A stretch of DNA of 26,385 nucleotides, from contig JBOZIK010000001.1 of assembly GCA_051453625.1 (NCBI GenBank), forward strand, positions 41,668,280 through 41,694,664, written 5' to 3'. Under the pieces are notes generated by a model. That model was not told where the DNA came from. It saw only the letters and a program-made list of their open reading frames with translations, and did not search any database. The stretch comes from Welwitschia mirabilis (lineage: Eukaryota > Gnetophyta > Gnetopsida > Welwitschiales). The translations under genes were made by a program, and so were the position numbers. Positions 10,614 to 18,849 of the stretch are shown in pieces; position 1 is the first letter of the stretch, and the number at the start of each line of letters is the position of its first letter.

Positions 10614-11212
10614 GAGATGACCAAGTATGCACTTGAGTTTACGAAGTGAGGCATCAAGCTTTTCCATGGACGATGTGTACTTGCATAAGTCCTCGGATTT
10701 TAGATGTCGAAGCTTCGAGTGTAATAGGCATGTCAATTGGCGATAATGCTCTCATAACTTTTGCATTTGCGTTGCTGTGCTACAAGATCCCACAACGTTC
10801 AGGCCTCTAACATGGAATCAGATAAACAAAGGCAATCATTTACCAATAAGATCAGTTAAAAGATGAGGGAGCACTCAAAGCGGAGATGAGGCATGCGCTT
10901 GCGACAATTTCTCAAAGTGGGTTGAAGCTTCAAGCATTGGCATCCATACAAACTAAGCTTCTGCGGATTTTAGAAAATGATGAGGAAGTTAGAACCAAAA
11001 AGGTGGATGATAAAGGTTTGCTGAAAGCCCCTTCATCCCTCTTCAACTATAGTCGTTGTCAAAATCTGAGTTGCGTAAACTTTCAGTGGTCCCTAAGTCA
11101 AGAAGAAACAAACGCAGCAAATCTACTGAAAGAAGATACTGTGGCTGTGTTGCACTGGCTCTGTCACTATTTCCTCACGAATATTAGCGTGATCTCACAA
11201 ATAACAGAGTGA
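10614..11212 (+). other. GC-richer island with an unidentified 108-codon frame
   Basis: This is clearly less AT-rich than the rest of the window and keeps several CpG sites. The frame at 10886-11212 is open for 108 codons, and the same frame is open upstream from about 10862 (KDEGALKAEM). It begins with an amphipathic, helix-like stretch (RHALATISQSGLKLQALAS, then IQTKLLRILENDEEVRTKK), followed by a polar part with FQWSLSQEETNAANLLKED, and ends before a stop at 11210. I do not recognise the family. Composition suggests a captured exon or gene fragment carried between the direct repeats at 10427 and 11961, but that is inference. A minus-strand 60-codon frame at 10554-10736 overlaps repeat A and is less likely. 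Confidence 0.4.
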
Positions 11213-11603
11213 TATCAGAGTGTTAGAAAGTCTAACGAACACGGAATTTTTTGCAAGGGGTTGGAATAAACTTTCAAAAGAGATAACCATGTGTATGAGA
11301 CAATAATGCTTTTATTCATAAAACGACAATAATTTTATTTATTCATGGGGACATTGTGAGTTTTTCAAATCATTAATTCATTTCTATTAAAATATATAAT
11401 TGGTTTTCTTTTTTTTTTTAAGATATTTAGTGGGGTTACACTTTTCATTTAGAAAATGTTTTTAGATGGTGGTATGGGACACCATTTGTAAATCATTTTC
11501 TATATGCAAAAGTAAAAATTTCCACAAAGAAAAATAAGGTAAACATTTTATAAAAGCTAGGTTGGGGGCTTGTCCTAATCAAGTATACTAAAAATGTTTG
11601 AAG
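11213..11603. other. AT-rich spacer, no gene
   Basis: No reading frame or element can be supported. TGATATCAGAGT at about 11212-11223 resembles an initiator-Met primer binding site, but no LTR end precedes it. Confidence 0.3.
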
Positions 11604-11890
11604 CTTAAGATTATTTCTCCTATCTCGATAGTCTCTGAATCATTGTCTCGAAGGTCCCAAGTTTGTCTTAAGATCGTTCCTCCTATCCAAGTAGTCTCCA
11701 GATCACTATCCCTAGTGNNNNNNNNNNNNNNNNNNNNNNNNNNNNNNNNNNNNNNNNNNNNNNNNNNNNNNNNNNNNNNNNNNNNNNNNNNNNNNNNNNN
11801 NNNNNNNNNNNNNNNNNCCCAATTTTGTCTTAAGATCGTTCCTCCTATCCAAGGAGTCTCCAGATCACTATCCCTAGTGTCCTGAGTTTA
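11604..11890. repeat. 63-bp tandem repeat interrupted by a gap
   Basis: Units start at CTTAAGAT at 11604, 11667 and, after the 100-N gap 11718-11817, at 11829. Each runs CTTAAGAT(C/T)(G/A)TT(C/T)CTCCTATC, then AGTCTCC and ATCACTATCCCTAGTG or a variant. Units 2 and 3 are nearly identical; unit 1 is more diverged. The true number of units is unknown because the gap lies within the array. The 95-codon frame through it only reflects a repeat period divisible by three. Confidence 0.8.
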
Positions 11891-11960
11891 TCCCTCGTTG
11901 TCCCACTTTGTCCCTTATGTCTTATATATTTGGGAATTTAACATTAAGAGGGAATTTCTA

Positions 11961-12142
11961 GGAAATATTAGGAGATTTTGTAGGGTAGATCCACCTCTAG
12001 TGGATACGTATTCTTATTTCAAGAAATAAGTTAATGGCATAATGCTAAATATGGTAGATCTGTTTGTATAAATGTAACCTTTCTTAATAAAATTGTTTGA
12101 GCTATTTGAAAGAAAATCACAGACACTACCTGGGATGCCTTC
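11961..12142. repeat. Direct repeat B (182 bp)
   Basis: It is the partner of 10427-10613, with starts about 1.53 kb apart, and has no gap inside. The pair could be the ends of a small composite element or two copies of a dispersed repeat. The ends do not show TG...CA, and no target duplication is evident. Confidence 0.85.
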
Positions 12143-12199
12143 AAAGGCTTTCAAACATGGGCTTGATTGATGTGTAGTGTATCCTTGAGATCCAACAAC

Positions 12200-12660
12200 T
12201 ACTACCCAAATAATTGAGACACTTAACCAACAAGAAGAAGAGGAGTTTTTCACATTCCTAGACCCTAATCCTAGGAATATTGAAAGGAGTAATGATAGTT
12301 AAATCAACGAATCCCAAGCCACACTCTTTAAGAATGACAAAAAAACTAATAAGAATCTATTAGAGGATGAGAAATCAATTGACAAAAGTCAATCCTTTGA
12401 GGAAAGTTATACACTTTATGAGAATCATATATTTGAGAATAAGTCTTTTAGCAACTCTTGTAAGAAGGAGAATATCAAAGAAAAACCTACACATGATCCA
12501 TTATACAAAGAGTCCTTGCCTTCTTTTCAATACTTTCTTGAGTAAAATGTTTCCATATCATCTTTATCTCTTGAGAAAGATTCAACCTTAATGTAGACTA
12601 TAAACCTTCCTTTAAGAAATAACAAATTTGTAATGATCTTATGCATACTTCTCTTGATGA
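12200..12660 (+). pseudogene. Degenerate acidic coding patch, gag-like
   Basis: One plus-strand frame reads TQIIETLNQQEEEEFFTFLD from about 12200, then, past a stop, continues with Lys/Glu/Asn-rich text (NKNLLEDEKSIDKSQSFEES, KEKPTHDPLYKESLPSFQ) to a stop near 12543. The composition resembles the variable, charged region between Gag and protease in plant Ty3 elements, and it could be the continuation of the gag-like patch at 9820-10400 on the other side of the repeat block. No catalytic motif is seen. An alternative 74-codon frame at 12367-12591 looks like a shadow. Confidence 0.35.
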
Positions 12661-12676
12661 GAACTAGTTTTGTCTA

Positions 12677-13075
12677 GTGGCTAACTACTTATTTTTGTCT
12701 TTACCTCAAAATGACACCTTGCAAGATTTGTTAAGAAAGTATGAGCTAGTTATAGAATGGACATTTTTACGCCTTGAATGCATAGACTTTCCTATTTACA
12801 TTGATATTTTTTCTAACTTAATAGGAGTATGTGTAAATATTTACATGGATTGCCCCCTATTTCATTATCCATCATCCAATCATAGCCTTCATATTCTTAA
12901 ACTTCATATCTTTCATACCTGTAAGCCTTCACCCATGCATTACACTAGAAAACCCTACTATGAAGAAAGTTTAATTCTATTGCATGGTTTTAAACTAGAT
13001 TTCTCTTTTAAATTAGACTTAGGATGGGTAAGTTCATTGTTACAGTGCATATTTGTGCATTCCTTAAGTCCTTAG
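12677..13075 (+). CDS. Open 132-codon frame, unrecognised
   Basis: ATG at 12677 to TAG at 13073-13075, uninterrupted, which is unusual in a window where most frames are broken. The product starts MANYLFLSLPQNDTLQDLLR, has a hydrophobic middle (FPIYIDIFSNLIGVCVNIYM) and a His/Pro/Tyr-rich part (CKPSPMHYTRKPYY). It ends near LDLGWVSSLLQCIFVHS. I do not recognise a family, and there is no clear signal peptide. It follows the acidic gag-like patch on the same strand, so it could be a relic of the same element or a chance open frame. It is more probably retrotransposon-derived than a host gene. Confidence 0.25.
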   Translation: MANYLFLSLPQNDTLQDLLRKYELVIEWTFLRLECIDFPIYIDIFSNLIGVCVNIYMDCPLFHYPSSNHSLHILKLHIFHTCKPSPMHYTRKPYYEESLILLHGFKLDFSFKLDLGWVSSLLQCIFVHSLSP

Positions 13076-13600
13076 GCAAAATCTTGTTGATCACAGATAT
13101 CTGCACAAAACACATGGTAGTATATATGGGATTCAATCCAAATGTCATTATTCATTGAAGGCATTAGACTCAAAGTTAGAGAATTGATTTTAACAAAGTA
13201 CTTTTGTTCTTTTTCTATTTAAATAAATGAAATAAAATAATGCAAAATACAATGCAAGATGAATGCAAATGCAATGCTTATAAATGAGATGCAAATGGAA
13301 AATACCCTAAGTAATAGATTTATTTAACTATCAACATTTGTCATCAAGATCGATATAACCTAAACAAATTAGGAAATATTACCACTAAACCCTAATCAAC
13401 ATAGATGATGAGGCACATTGAACAAAATATAANNNNNNNNNNNNNNNNNNNNNNNNNNNNNNNNNNNNNNNNNNNNNNNNNNNNNNNNNNNNNNNNNNNN
13501 NNNNNNNNNNNNNNNNNNNNNNNNNNNNNNNNCAACCCATCAAAGGTTGTCCTTATGACCTATATTAACTATAAAGTTACCACAAAATTATAACCAACAT
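13076..13600. other. Non-coding AT-rich stretch
   Basis: No gene. It holds A-rich text with repeated ATGCAAATG/ATGCAA motifs at about 13230-13300 (AATGCAAAATACAATGCAAG, ATGAATGCAAATGCAATGC) and the gap 13433-13532. The ATGCAA clustering resembles U3-type low-complexity DNA, but this is weak. Confidence 0.3.
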
Positions 13601-14310
13601 AAACTATAAGGGAGATGCACATAATGGAAATAAAGAAAAGTAACTATTTCATTAATCTCAAATTAAGCATTTACTTACAAATTACTAGCACCTTAATGGA
13701 GGATACATAGCCCAACACTAAGGAAGACTTCTCTTTGTAGCTACGAATGGATATCCTACCCTTCGATCTATTGTCACATGACTTTAAAGTGTAAAAGATC
13801 CTTAGAAATGAGGGCAAGGGAGTATTTATTTATTTTTACATAGAAGTTTCTAAAAATAAAAAAGCCCTAACGGCTTGGACAAAATCCTAACAACTCAGAG
13901 GGGCACATGGCATCATTACAAAATTAGATTTGTTATTACTTAGAAATGTCTGTCATCGTGACTATCATTCAAGAGATGAGAGGGATGATGCTACATTATA
14001 AAAGATGACATTAGCTTTCAGTTTTAATCCAAGTTGGCATCCTTGTCAGCTCCTAATATGCTATTGTTTAGTGCTGTCATTTGGATGACTAAGAAGACAT
14101 CACCCTTTTCCATTCTCAAATTAAGTGAAATCGACTTCTTGGATCATTAGGATTCTTCTCAAAATGATAAATGCCATAATTTTCTCCAAATGTCTTCAAA
14201 TGTACTAAGGATTGCATGTTTCCATGATAATCTCATTAGTTCCCCATAATCATTGAAATTTGAGTTTGTTCTTTTTATGAATATAGTTTTATCAATTTAT
14301 CTCTAATGAA
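13600..14310 (-). mobile_element. LTR-like fragment, minus strand
   Basis: Read on the minus strand this has GTTAGGGC, a TATA-like AAATAAATAAATACTCCC at about 13819-13836, a leader, and CTATGTATCCTCCATTAAGG at about 13693-13712. The last resembles GTGTATCCTCCATTGAG at 1201-1217. Both places have a TATA element followed at a comparable distance by this block, so an LTR of the same family in opposite orientation is likely. The boundaries are uncertain. No gene is visible. Confidence 0.4.
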
Positions 14311-14334
14311 TTCATTAGCTACAAAAAAAGGGAT

Positions 14335-14478
14335 AAGTTTTTCATACATGATCTAATTGCTTGTTTAACTACATAAATAAGTTCATTTAAGGTTCCATTT
14401 AAAAAAGCACTTTTATATCCATTTAATAAATCTTGAAATTATAGTAGTAAGATAAGCTAAGAAAAATGCAAATACATT
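14335..14478 (-). pseudogene. Copia reverse-transcriptase fragment, interrupted by the adjacent element
   Basis: The minus-strand translation reads IFLSLSYYYNFKIY*MDIKS followed by AFLNGTLNELIYV. This is the conserved Copia RT segment (FK.YQMDVKSAFLNG.LNEEVYV), with one CAA to TAA stop. The same segment occurs in the large element at about 19975-20050, so this is a second, different Copia copy. It stops within a few bases of the LTR end at 14479, suggesting that the Sirevirus-type element inserted into this older RT gene. Downstream (below 14335) the RT text is lost. The upstream part of the host RT is not seen elsewhere in the window. Confidence 0.7.
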
Positions 14479-14761
14479 CTTAAGGATCATTGAACTCAAA
14501 GGGAAGGAGTGAATGAGTTCTACCAAAAATAATTTTAACCAAAAACAAATTAAAACTATACAATGAATACCTTACTCAATTAACGTGGTTTCCCAACCTA
14601 GGTATGTTCACATATGAAAGGTAGCTTTCTCTTACACCTCTGAATACTCTTGACCTAAAAAAAATAGTGGTTTTAGAACACCAATAATCTTACATATAAT
14701 AGAGATATTCCTCTCAAGATAGTACTCTTATTCCCTTAGGAATATTCAAAAGACAATAACA

Positions 14762-14880
14762 AAAATGTGCTCACAAGAACTAATAGAAGTTGAGATGCTC
14801 TTCTAAAGGTGGAACTCTCTTCCTTTAGGGATATCGAATAAATCAAAACCTAAATGTGCTCACAAGAACTCATAGAAGCA
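14762..14880. repeat. 89-bp partial tandem duplication inside the LTR
   Basis: AAATGTGCTCACAAGAACT(A/C)ATAGAAG occurs at about 14763 and 14852. A related 'CTCTTcctttaGGgATAT' segment lies between the two copies, and a similar 'CTCTTattcccttaGGaATAT' segment lies just before the first. This is a short duplication in the U5-side part of the LTR. Confidence 0.6.
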
Positions 14881-15112
14881 CACCCATATAAGGGTTACCT
14901 TACAATATGGAATCCTAGCATGGGATACTAAGATTTGATAGAAGAAATGGACTATAATAAGAGTACGCAAAAATTTGATAGTCCTACAATGTAACTTCCA
15001 ATAAACAAAGATCACAAATGAAATAACAAGCCTAAAGCAATGGGTATTTGATAAAAGATTTAGTTCTTTCTTGTTGTTGTCACTTAGGAGTGCTAAAGGT
15101 TGGAACGGTGTA

Positions 15113-15123
15113 GCTTTATAGGA
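15113..15123 (-). promoter_or_regulatory. TATA-like element in the Sirevirus-type LTR
   Basis: The minus strand reads TCCTATAAAGC, about 860 bases after the LTR start. It is the best TATA-box candidate in the LTR; its use is inferred. Confidence 0.45.
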
Positions 15124-15387
15124 GCTAATGATCAAATGATATAGTCACTTGATAGTCCCTTGTAAAAGATAGCTTGAATGCTTTATGAATAGAATCAATT
15201 ACCCATGCATTTTTTTGCATTGTCAAAACCTCATTTCTTCTCTCTTTGTGTCTTTATATTTTTGATGTTGTTCTAACTGTTTTCTTAGAGAGATAGAAAT
15301 TTAAAGACATGTAATCACCATAAAATAGATAGAAATAGCTAAGAAATAGGTGCACAATGGCTATTTTAGTTTTCTGCAAACTTTGGG

Positions 15388-15800
15388 ATTGACATCTTCA
15401 AGATGGTATATGTTCGGTAGACATCTTTAACATGGGAGACATCTTCAGCCAAACTGCCCAAATTTTGATGAAACTCAAACTAAAGTTTCTCTAACCCTTA
15501 ATAATCATGAATCCAAAATGTAAATCCTTATTTTTTTCTTAAGATATAAATAATTTTTCAAAATGCCTTTGGTCTCTATTTCTTGTTCCAGTTTAGTATA
15601 GATGTTTTCAACTATGTGGACATTTTCCAATAGTCAAAGTAGTATAGATGTCTTTAATTTGATAGATGTCTTTCATCTATCTTAGGTCATGAATTCAACA
15701 TAGACATATTTGAGTAGTAGATGTCTTTATCATAGATATCTTCAAATGTTTAGATATCTTTCCCACAAACATCTTTAATTATGTAGACGTCTTCAGTTAG
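15388..15800. promoter_or_regulatory. Cluster of near-palindromic AGAYRTCT motifs in LTR U3
   Basis: More than ten variants of the 8-base palindrome-like AGATGTCT/AGACATCT occur, for example near 15391, 15419, 15438, 15647, 15664, 15720, 15735, 15752 and 15786 (AGACGTCT). Sirevirus LTRs are known for repeated palindromic motifs in U3, so these may be cis-regulatory relics. A second cluster lies at 18485-18675. Confidence 0.6.
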
Positions 15801-15976
15801 TTAGTTGTGATTTGATAGTTATAAAAATCTAAGCTAAACTTTTTTTGTACTATCAACTTTAAGGTCTAACTTGGATTGATGCTTTTCATGATCTACTTTT
15901 CTCTAATTTGACCTATCTGCATAATATTACAATGTATTTGATAAGTGGAATCATCAAAACTAGATTTTTACTAATG

Positions 15977-15990
15977 ATCTCCTCCTTTTT
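15977..15990 (-). other. Polypurine tract next to the 3' LTR
   Basis: The minus strand reads AAAAAGGAGGAGAT, directly followed by CATTAG, the LTR start. It is preceded by GACATCATAA, like the common 'GACATCATCAAAAAGGGGGAGAT' of Copia elements. This fixes the LTR boundary and orientation. Confidence 0.75.
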
Positions 15991-16184
15991 TATGATGTCC
16001 AAAACTTGATAAATCTCATTAGTGTAATCATATTGTATTAATTACATTAAAATAGTTTAATTTGAGTATTGCATAGGACATAATGTAAATATTAACCATT
16101 TTAAAAATATAATCATACTCATAAATATGTAAAGCAGTAAGTGAAAAAGGCACATAAGCATTAAATAATTGCATATAAGAAAAT

Positions 16185-16350
16185 AATAATAGCCAATTAA
16201 CTGATCATGATATTTCCTAATAACAGTAAATAATAATAGTGTGTCAATAGTAATAAATAATAATAGATAATGTTAGAGTATGAAATGTGTGCCTAATAAG
16301 AGTAAAAATAACAGATAATATGAGATGTATTCCAATAACAAAAGTGATCA
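16185..16350. repeat. Degenerate AATAATAG-rich repeat
   Basis: Imperfect repeats of AATAATAATAG and AATAAC(A)GTAAATAATAATAG occur between the two polypurine tracts. No coding potential is seen. Confidence 0.6.
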
Positions 16351-16443
16351 TCAATAGTAATGTCACTCATAGGGAATCTGATCTATCTAACTCATGATCA
16401 TATTTCTTAAGTTCAAATAGGATGTCTAATCTGATTTGTCTAT

Positions 16444-16458
16444 CTTCTCCCCCTTTTT
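16444..16458 (-). other. Second (upstream) polypurine tract
   Basis: The minus strand reads AAAAAGGGGGAGAAG, better preserved than the tract at the LTR edge and about 470 bases upstream of it. Multiple polypurine tracts before the 3' LTR are a described Sirevirus trait, which supports the assignment. Confidence 0.7.
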
Positions 16459-16459
16459 A

Positions 16460-18140
16460 GATAGCAAAAGAAGCTAATCACTTAGTACTGAGTGATTAGT
16501 ATATCATGTGCCTTCTTCTACATGATTGCTATCATCATCACCATCCTTAGTGATGGATGTCTAAATAGTATAGGAAGAGTAAGATATGGAGAGAAGAGTT
16601 TGTTACTTCCTAGATGGCTACTGAGATATTTTCCTAGGGCCCTGAAAGGCTTGTCTTCTCATACATGAATATGTCTAAGAACTAATGAAATTCCAAAAAA
16701 GCTAGCAGTGGTGGTATCAATGAAAGATGGTGGTGTAGTTATGGCAAGAGGTGGAACATGGATTAGTTCTATAAAAGGTGGTCGTCAAGATGGAATGTAA
16801 GGTGGTGATGATGGATTAGATGATTATGGAGGCTATGTGGGATATCAAATCAGTAATTTATGATGAGGCATGTGAAAGATGAGGGGCTAAATATTGAATC
16901 TTTCTAACTCTCTCTCTTGCTTCTCCTATGATGGTATCGGAACTTGGTGCTCCTCTTGTACCTATGCCTTCTATCTTGTACACTCTCAAGAATTAGTATC
17001 TACTATTCTATCTGAGTTATATTCTCTACCATGTGGAATTGAAGGTGTTCTTCCTCTGATTTCTTCTCAAAATCTATTTAAATGAGAGTCCCCATGGATT
17101 CCCAACTACTTATATGTGTCTCTCTTCACTAGCTATGGATCAGTGCTTCTTCAACCTTAGCAAGTTACATCTAATCTTAACTACCATCTTTGCAATGTCC
17201 CTTAGGTCCTTATTTATAGATGATGAACTATAAGATGCTATAGATTAAGATTATTAAAATTATGATTTAGATGATATTCTACTTGTGCATTTACTAGGTG
17301 GAACAGGTATTCATTATTTCTTACTAAATTCTGAAAGTGATTTCCTTGGATAAATGAGATTTACTTATGGTACTGAAATATTAACACTGTAAATAATAAA
17401 ACTAATTAAGTAAGGGTAACCCAAAGTTTGACTCTTCTAAAGTAGAGTAATAACATCCATGCATAAAATAAACCTAGATCAATCTTCATCCCCATAAATA
17501 GACAATAAATGATAAACATCTGTATGGGGGTTGCAATAGCTATAGCTATCATTTTGAACAAGTATGTTATAGAATGTGATCAAACCTAAAATAGATGCAT
17601 CTCAAACCATATCCTTACATTCTATATTCTTATAAAAGTTCATTCTAAAATGCTCAAAAAGTATATTTCTAATTAAATGTCATGAAACATTAACAGAGTG
17701 AAATGAGTATATCTTTAAATAAATGTACATATAATTATGCGAGCTCTAAATCATTACTACCAAGCATATAATTCATAATCCTAGGTGTGAGAAATAAATA
17801 TGTATGTCATACTTGCATTTGAAATATTCTAGTGTTGTCATCAATCTCATGTATGTTGGCATAAAACTCTCTGACAATAGGGTCTAGAATGGCCTGGTCT
17901 AGTTAAACAACCATGCTCATCCAAAAAGTGAAAAATATGTAAGTAACTAATCTTTTCTCTTCTTCTAAGAATCAAGAGTCCATTTTGCAATAGCTAAGTT
18001 TCTTGTCTAGGTTTTGAACCATTTGGCAGTAGACTCATGATAAAATTGAGGCTCATATTATGATCTGTAAGATTTTGTGATTGGTTCTTTGTCTTTAGAG
18101 GTACTAAAGAGTTTCATCCTCATCTTTTTTGAATAATATA
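16460..18140 (-). pseudogene. Degenerate 3' ORF of Sirevirus-type element (putative plant transposon protein-like)
   Basis: It lies between RNase H and the polypurine tracts, where Sireviruses may carry an extra (sometimes called env-like) ORF. From about 18135 on the minus strand one can read STSKDKEPITKSYRS and, soon after, FYHESTAKWFKT and NLAIAKWTL. After a frame change DPIVREFYANIHEIDDNTRI follows (17822-17884), then FLTPRIMNYMLGSNDLE. The VREFYAN core with a following hydrophobic '..p..IN.lLG' segment is typical of the family annotated as 'putative plant transposon protein' (I recall PF20167; not searched). Further on, KDLRDIAKMVVKI suggests a helical C-terminal part. Many stops and frameshifts make it non-functional. 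Its molecular function is not known. The plus-strand frame at 16894-17085 is a shadow. Confidence 0.6.
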
Positions 18141-18332
18141 TAAAATAACTAAAATGTAAAAGAATCAATGAAAATAAGCATCTGNNNNNNNNNNNNNNNN
18201 NNNNNNNNNNNNNNNNNNNNNNNNNNNNNNNNNNNNNNNNNNNNNNNNNNNNNNNNNNNNNNNNNNNNNNNNNNNNNNNNNNNNATATATAAAATAACTA
18301 AAATGTAAAAGAATCAATGAAAATAAGCATCT
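18136..18332. repeat. 48-bp duplication flanking a gap
   Basis: 18136-18183 and 18285-18332 are identical (ATATATAAAATAACTAAAAT through AAATAAGCATCT) and directly flank the 100-N gap 18185-18284. This probably marks an unmerged contig overlap and not a biological repeat. Confidence 0.85.
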
Positions 18333-18419
18333 ATAAGAGAAAATGATACCTATTGTGCTGGCTATGGAGATTTCTATCAAATTCAAGACGTCTTTGCTAA
18401 GATATCTAAGAAAAATAAG

Positions 18420-18780
18420 CTAGAAAAGAGAACTTAGTTGTTTGTGCATTTTTTATTTTCATAATAGTTCTTAAAAGAATCTACCAGATGAAAGACATCT
18501 AGAATGATAATTATAGATGTCAAAGAAGTCTACATTTTCAAAGACATCTATTTTGAAAAAAAAAAAGTACCTAACCTTTAAAGATGTCTGAACCTAAAGG
18601 CATCTTCTTAATAGATTTCTACAAAAGTGAAGATGTCTCCTTGATAGACCTATTCAAAACTAAATATGTCTTCCGTGAAAGATCAAAAAACTTTGAAAGT
18701 TTTTGTAAATAATATTATGATAATAATATTACATTGAAAACATAAATTAACATGCATAGAATTTATTATTCTAGCATATA
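18420..18780 (-). other. LTR-like block with AGAYRTCT motifs between pol and the 3' ORF
   Basis: It holds about eight AGACATCT/AGATGTCT variants (near 18490, 18512, 18543, 18583, 18601 and 18634). On the minus strand it shares ordered short matches with the U3 of the LTR at 15340-15950: CAATGTAATATTAT against CATTGTAATATTAT, then AAAACTTT...GAAGACAT, then AGATGTCTTTCATCT, then GAAAATAAAAAATGCAC. It may be a relic of an LTR or a sequence duplicated from it. No protein is seen. Confidence 0.5.
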
Positions 18781-18849
18781 ACTATAATCTCACCTCATAG
18801 AATATCATAGAATGAAGTTGAGATTTTTAGAGCTATTACCTGATGAATT

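Larger units (their letters stand above)
14479..15976 (-). repeat. 3' LTR of the Sirevirus-type element
   Basis: On the minus strand it begins CATTAG directly after a purine tract (canonical TGTTAG) and soon reads GTTTTGATGATTCCA, a common start of Sirevirus LTRs. It ends with GGGAAACCACGTTAATTGAG and then CATTCACTCCTTCCC...TTCAATGATCCTTAAGA. This matches the usual 'GAACCACGT...ATTCACCCCCCT...TCAATGATCCTAACA' end known from this group (recall). Its length, about 1.5 kb, fits. No second copy is present in the window. The minus frame at 14860-15135 lies inside the LTR. Confidence 0.75.

Noticed and set aside
10554-10736. Minus-strand 60-codon frame with SVCDFL
   Set aside because: Part of it is direct repeat A; the same residues appear in repeat B in another context, so it follows the repeat and not a gene.
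11212-11223. TGATATCAGAGT as a plus-strand initiator-Met primer binding site
   Set aside because: 10 of 12 matches, but there is no LTR or TG...CA end upstream; could be chance.
10427-12142. Miniature LTR retrotransposon with A and B as LTRs
   Set aside because: The repeats lack TG...CA ends, and no primer binding site or polypurine tract is found at the expected places; kept only as a direct-repeat block.
14860-15135. Minus-strand 91-codon frame
   Set aside because: Lies wholly inside the Sirevirus-type 3' LTR, covering the TATA region.
16894-17085. Plus-strand 63-codon Ser/Leu-rich frame
   Set aside because: Antisense to the degenerate 3' ORF; no motif.
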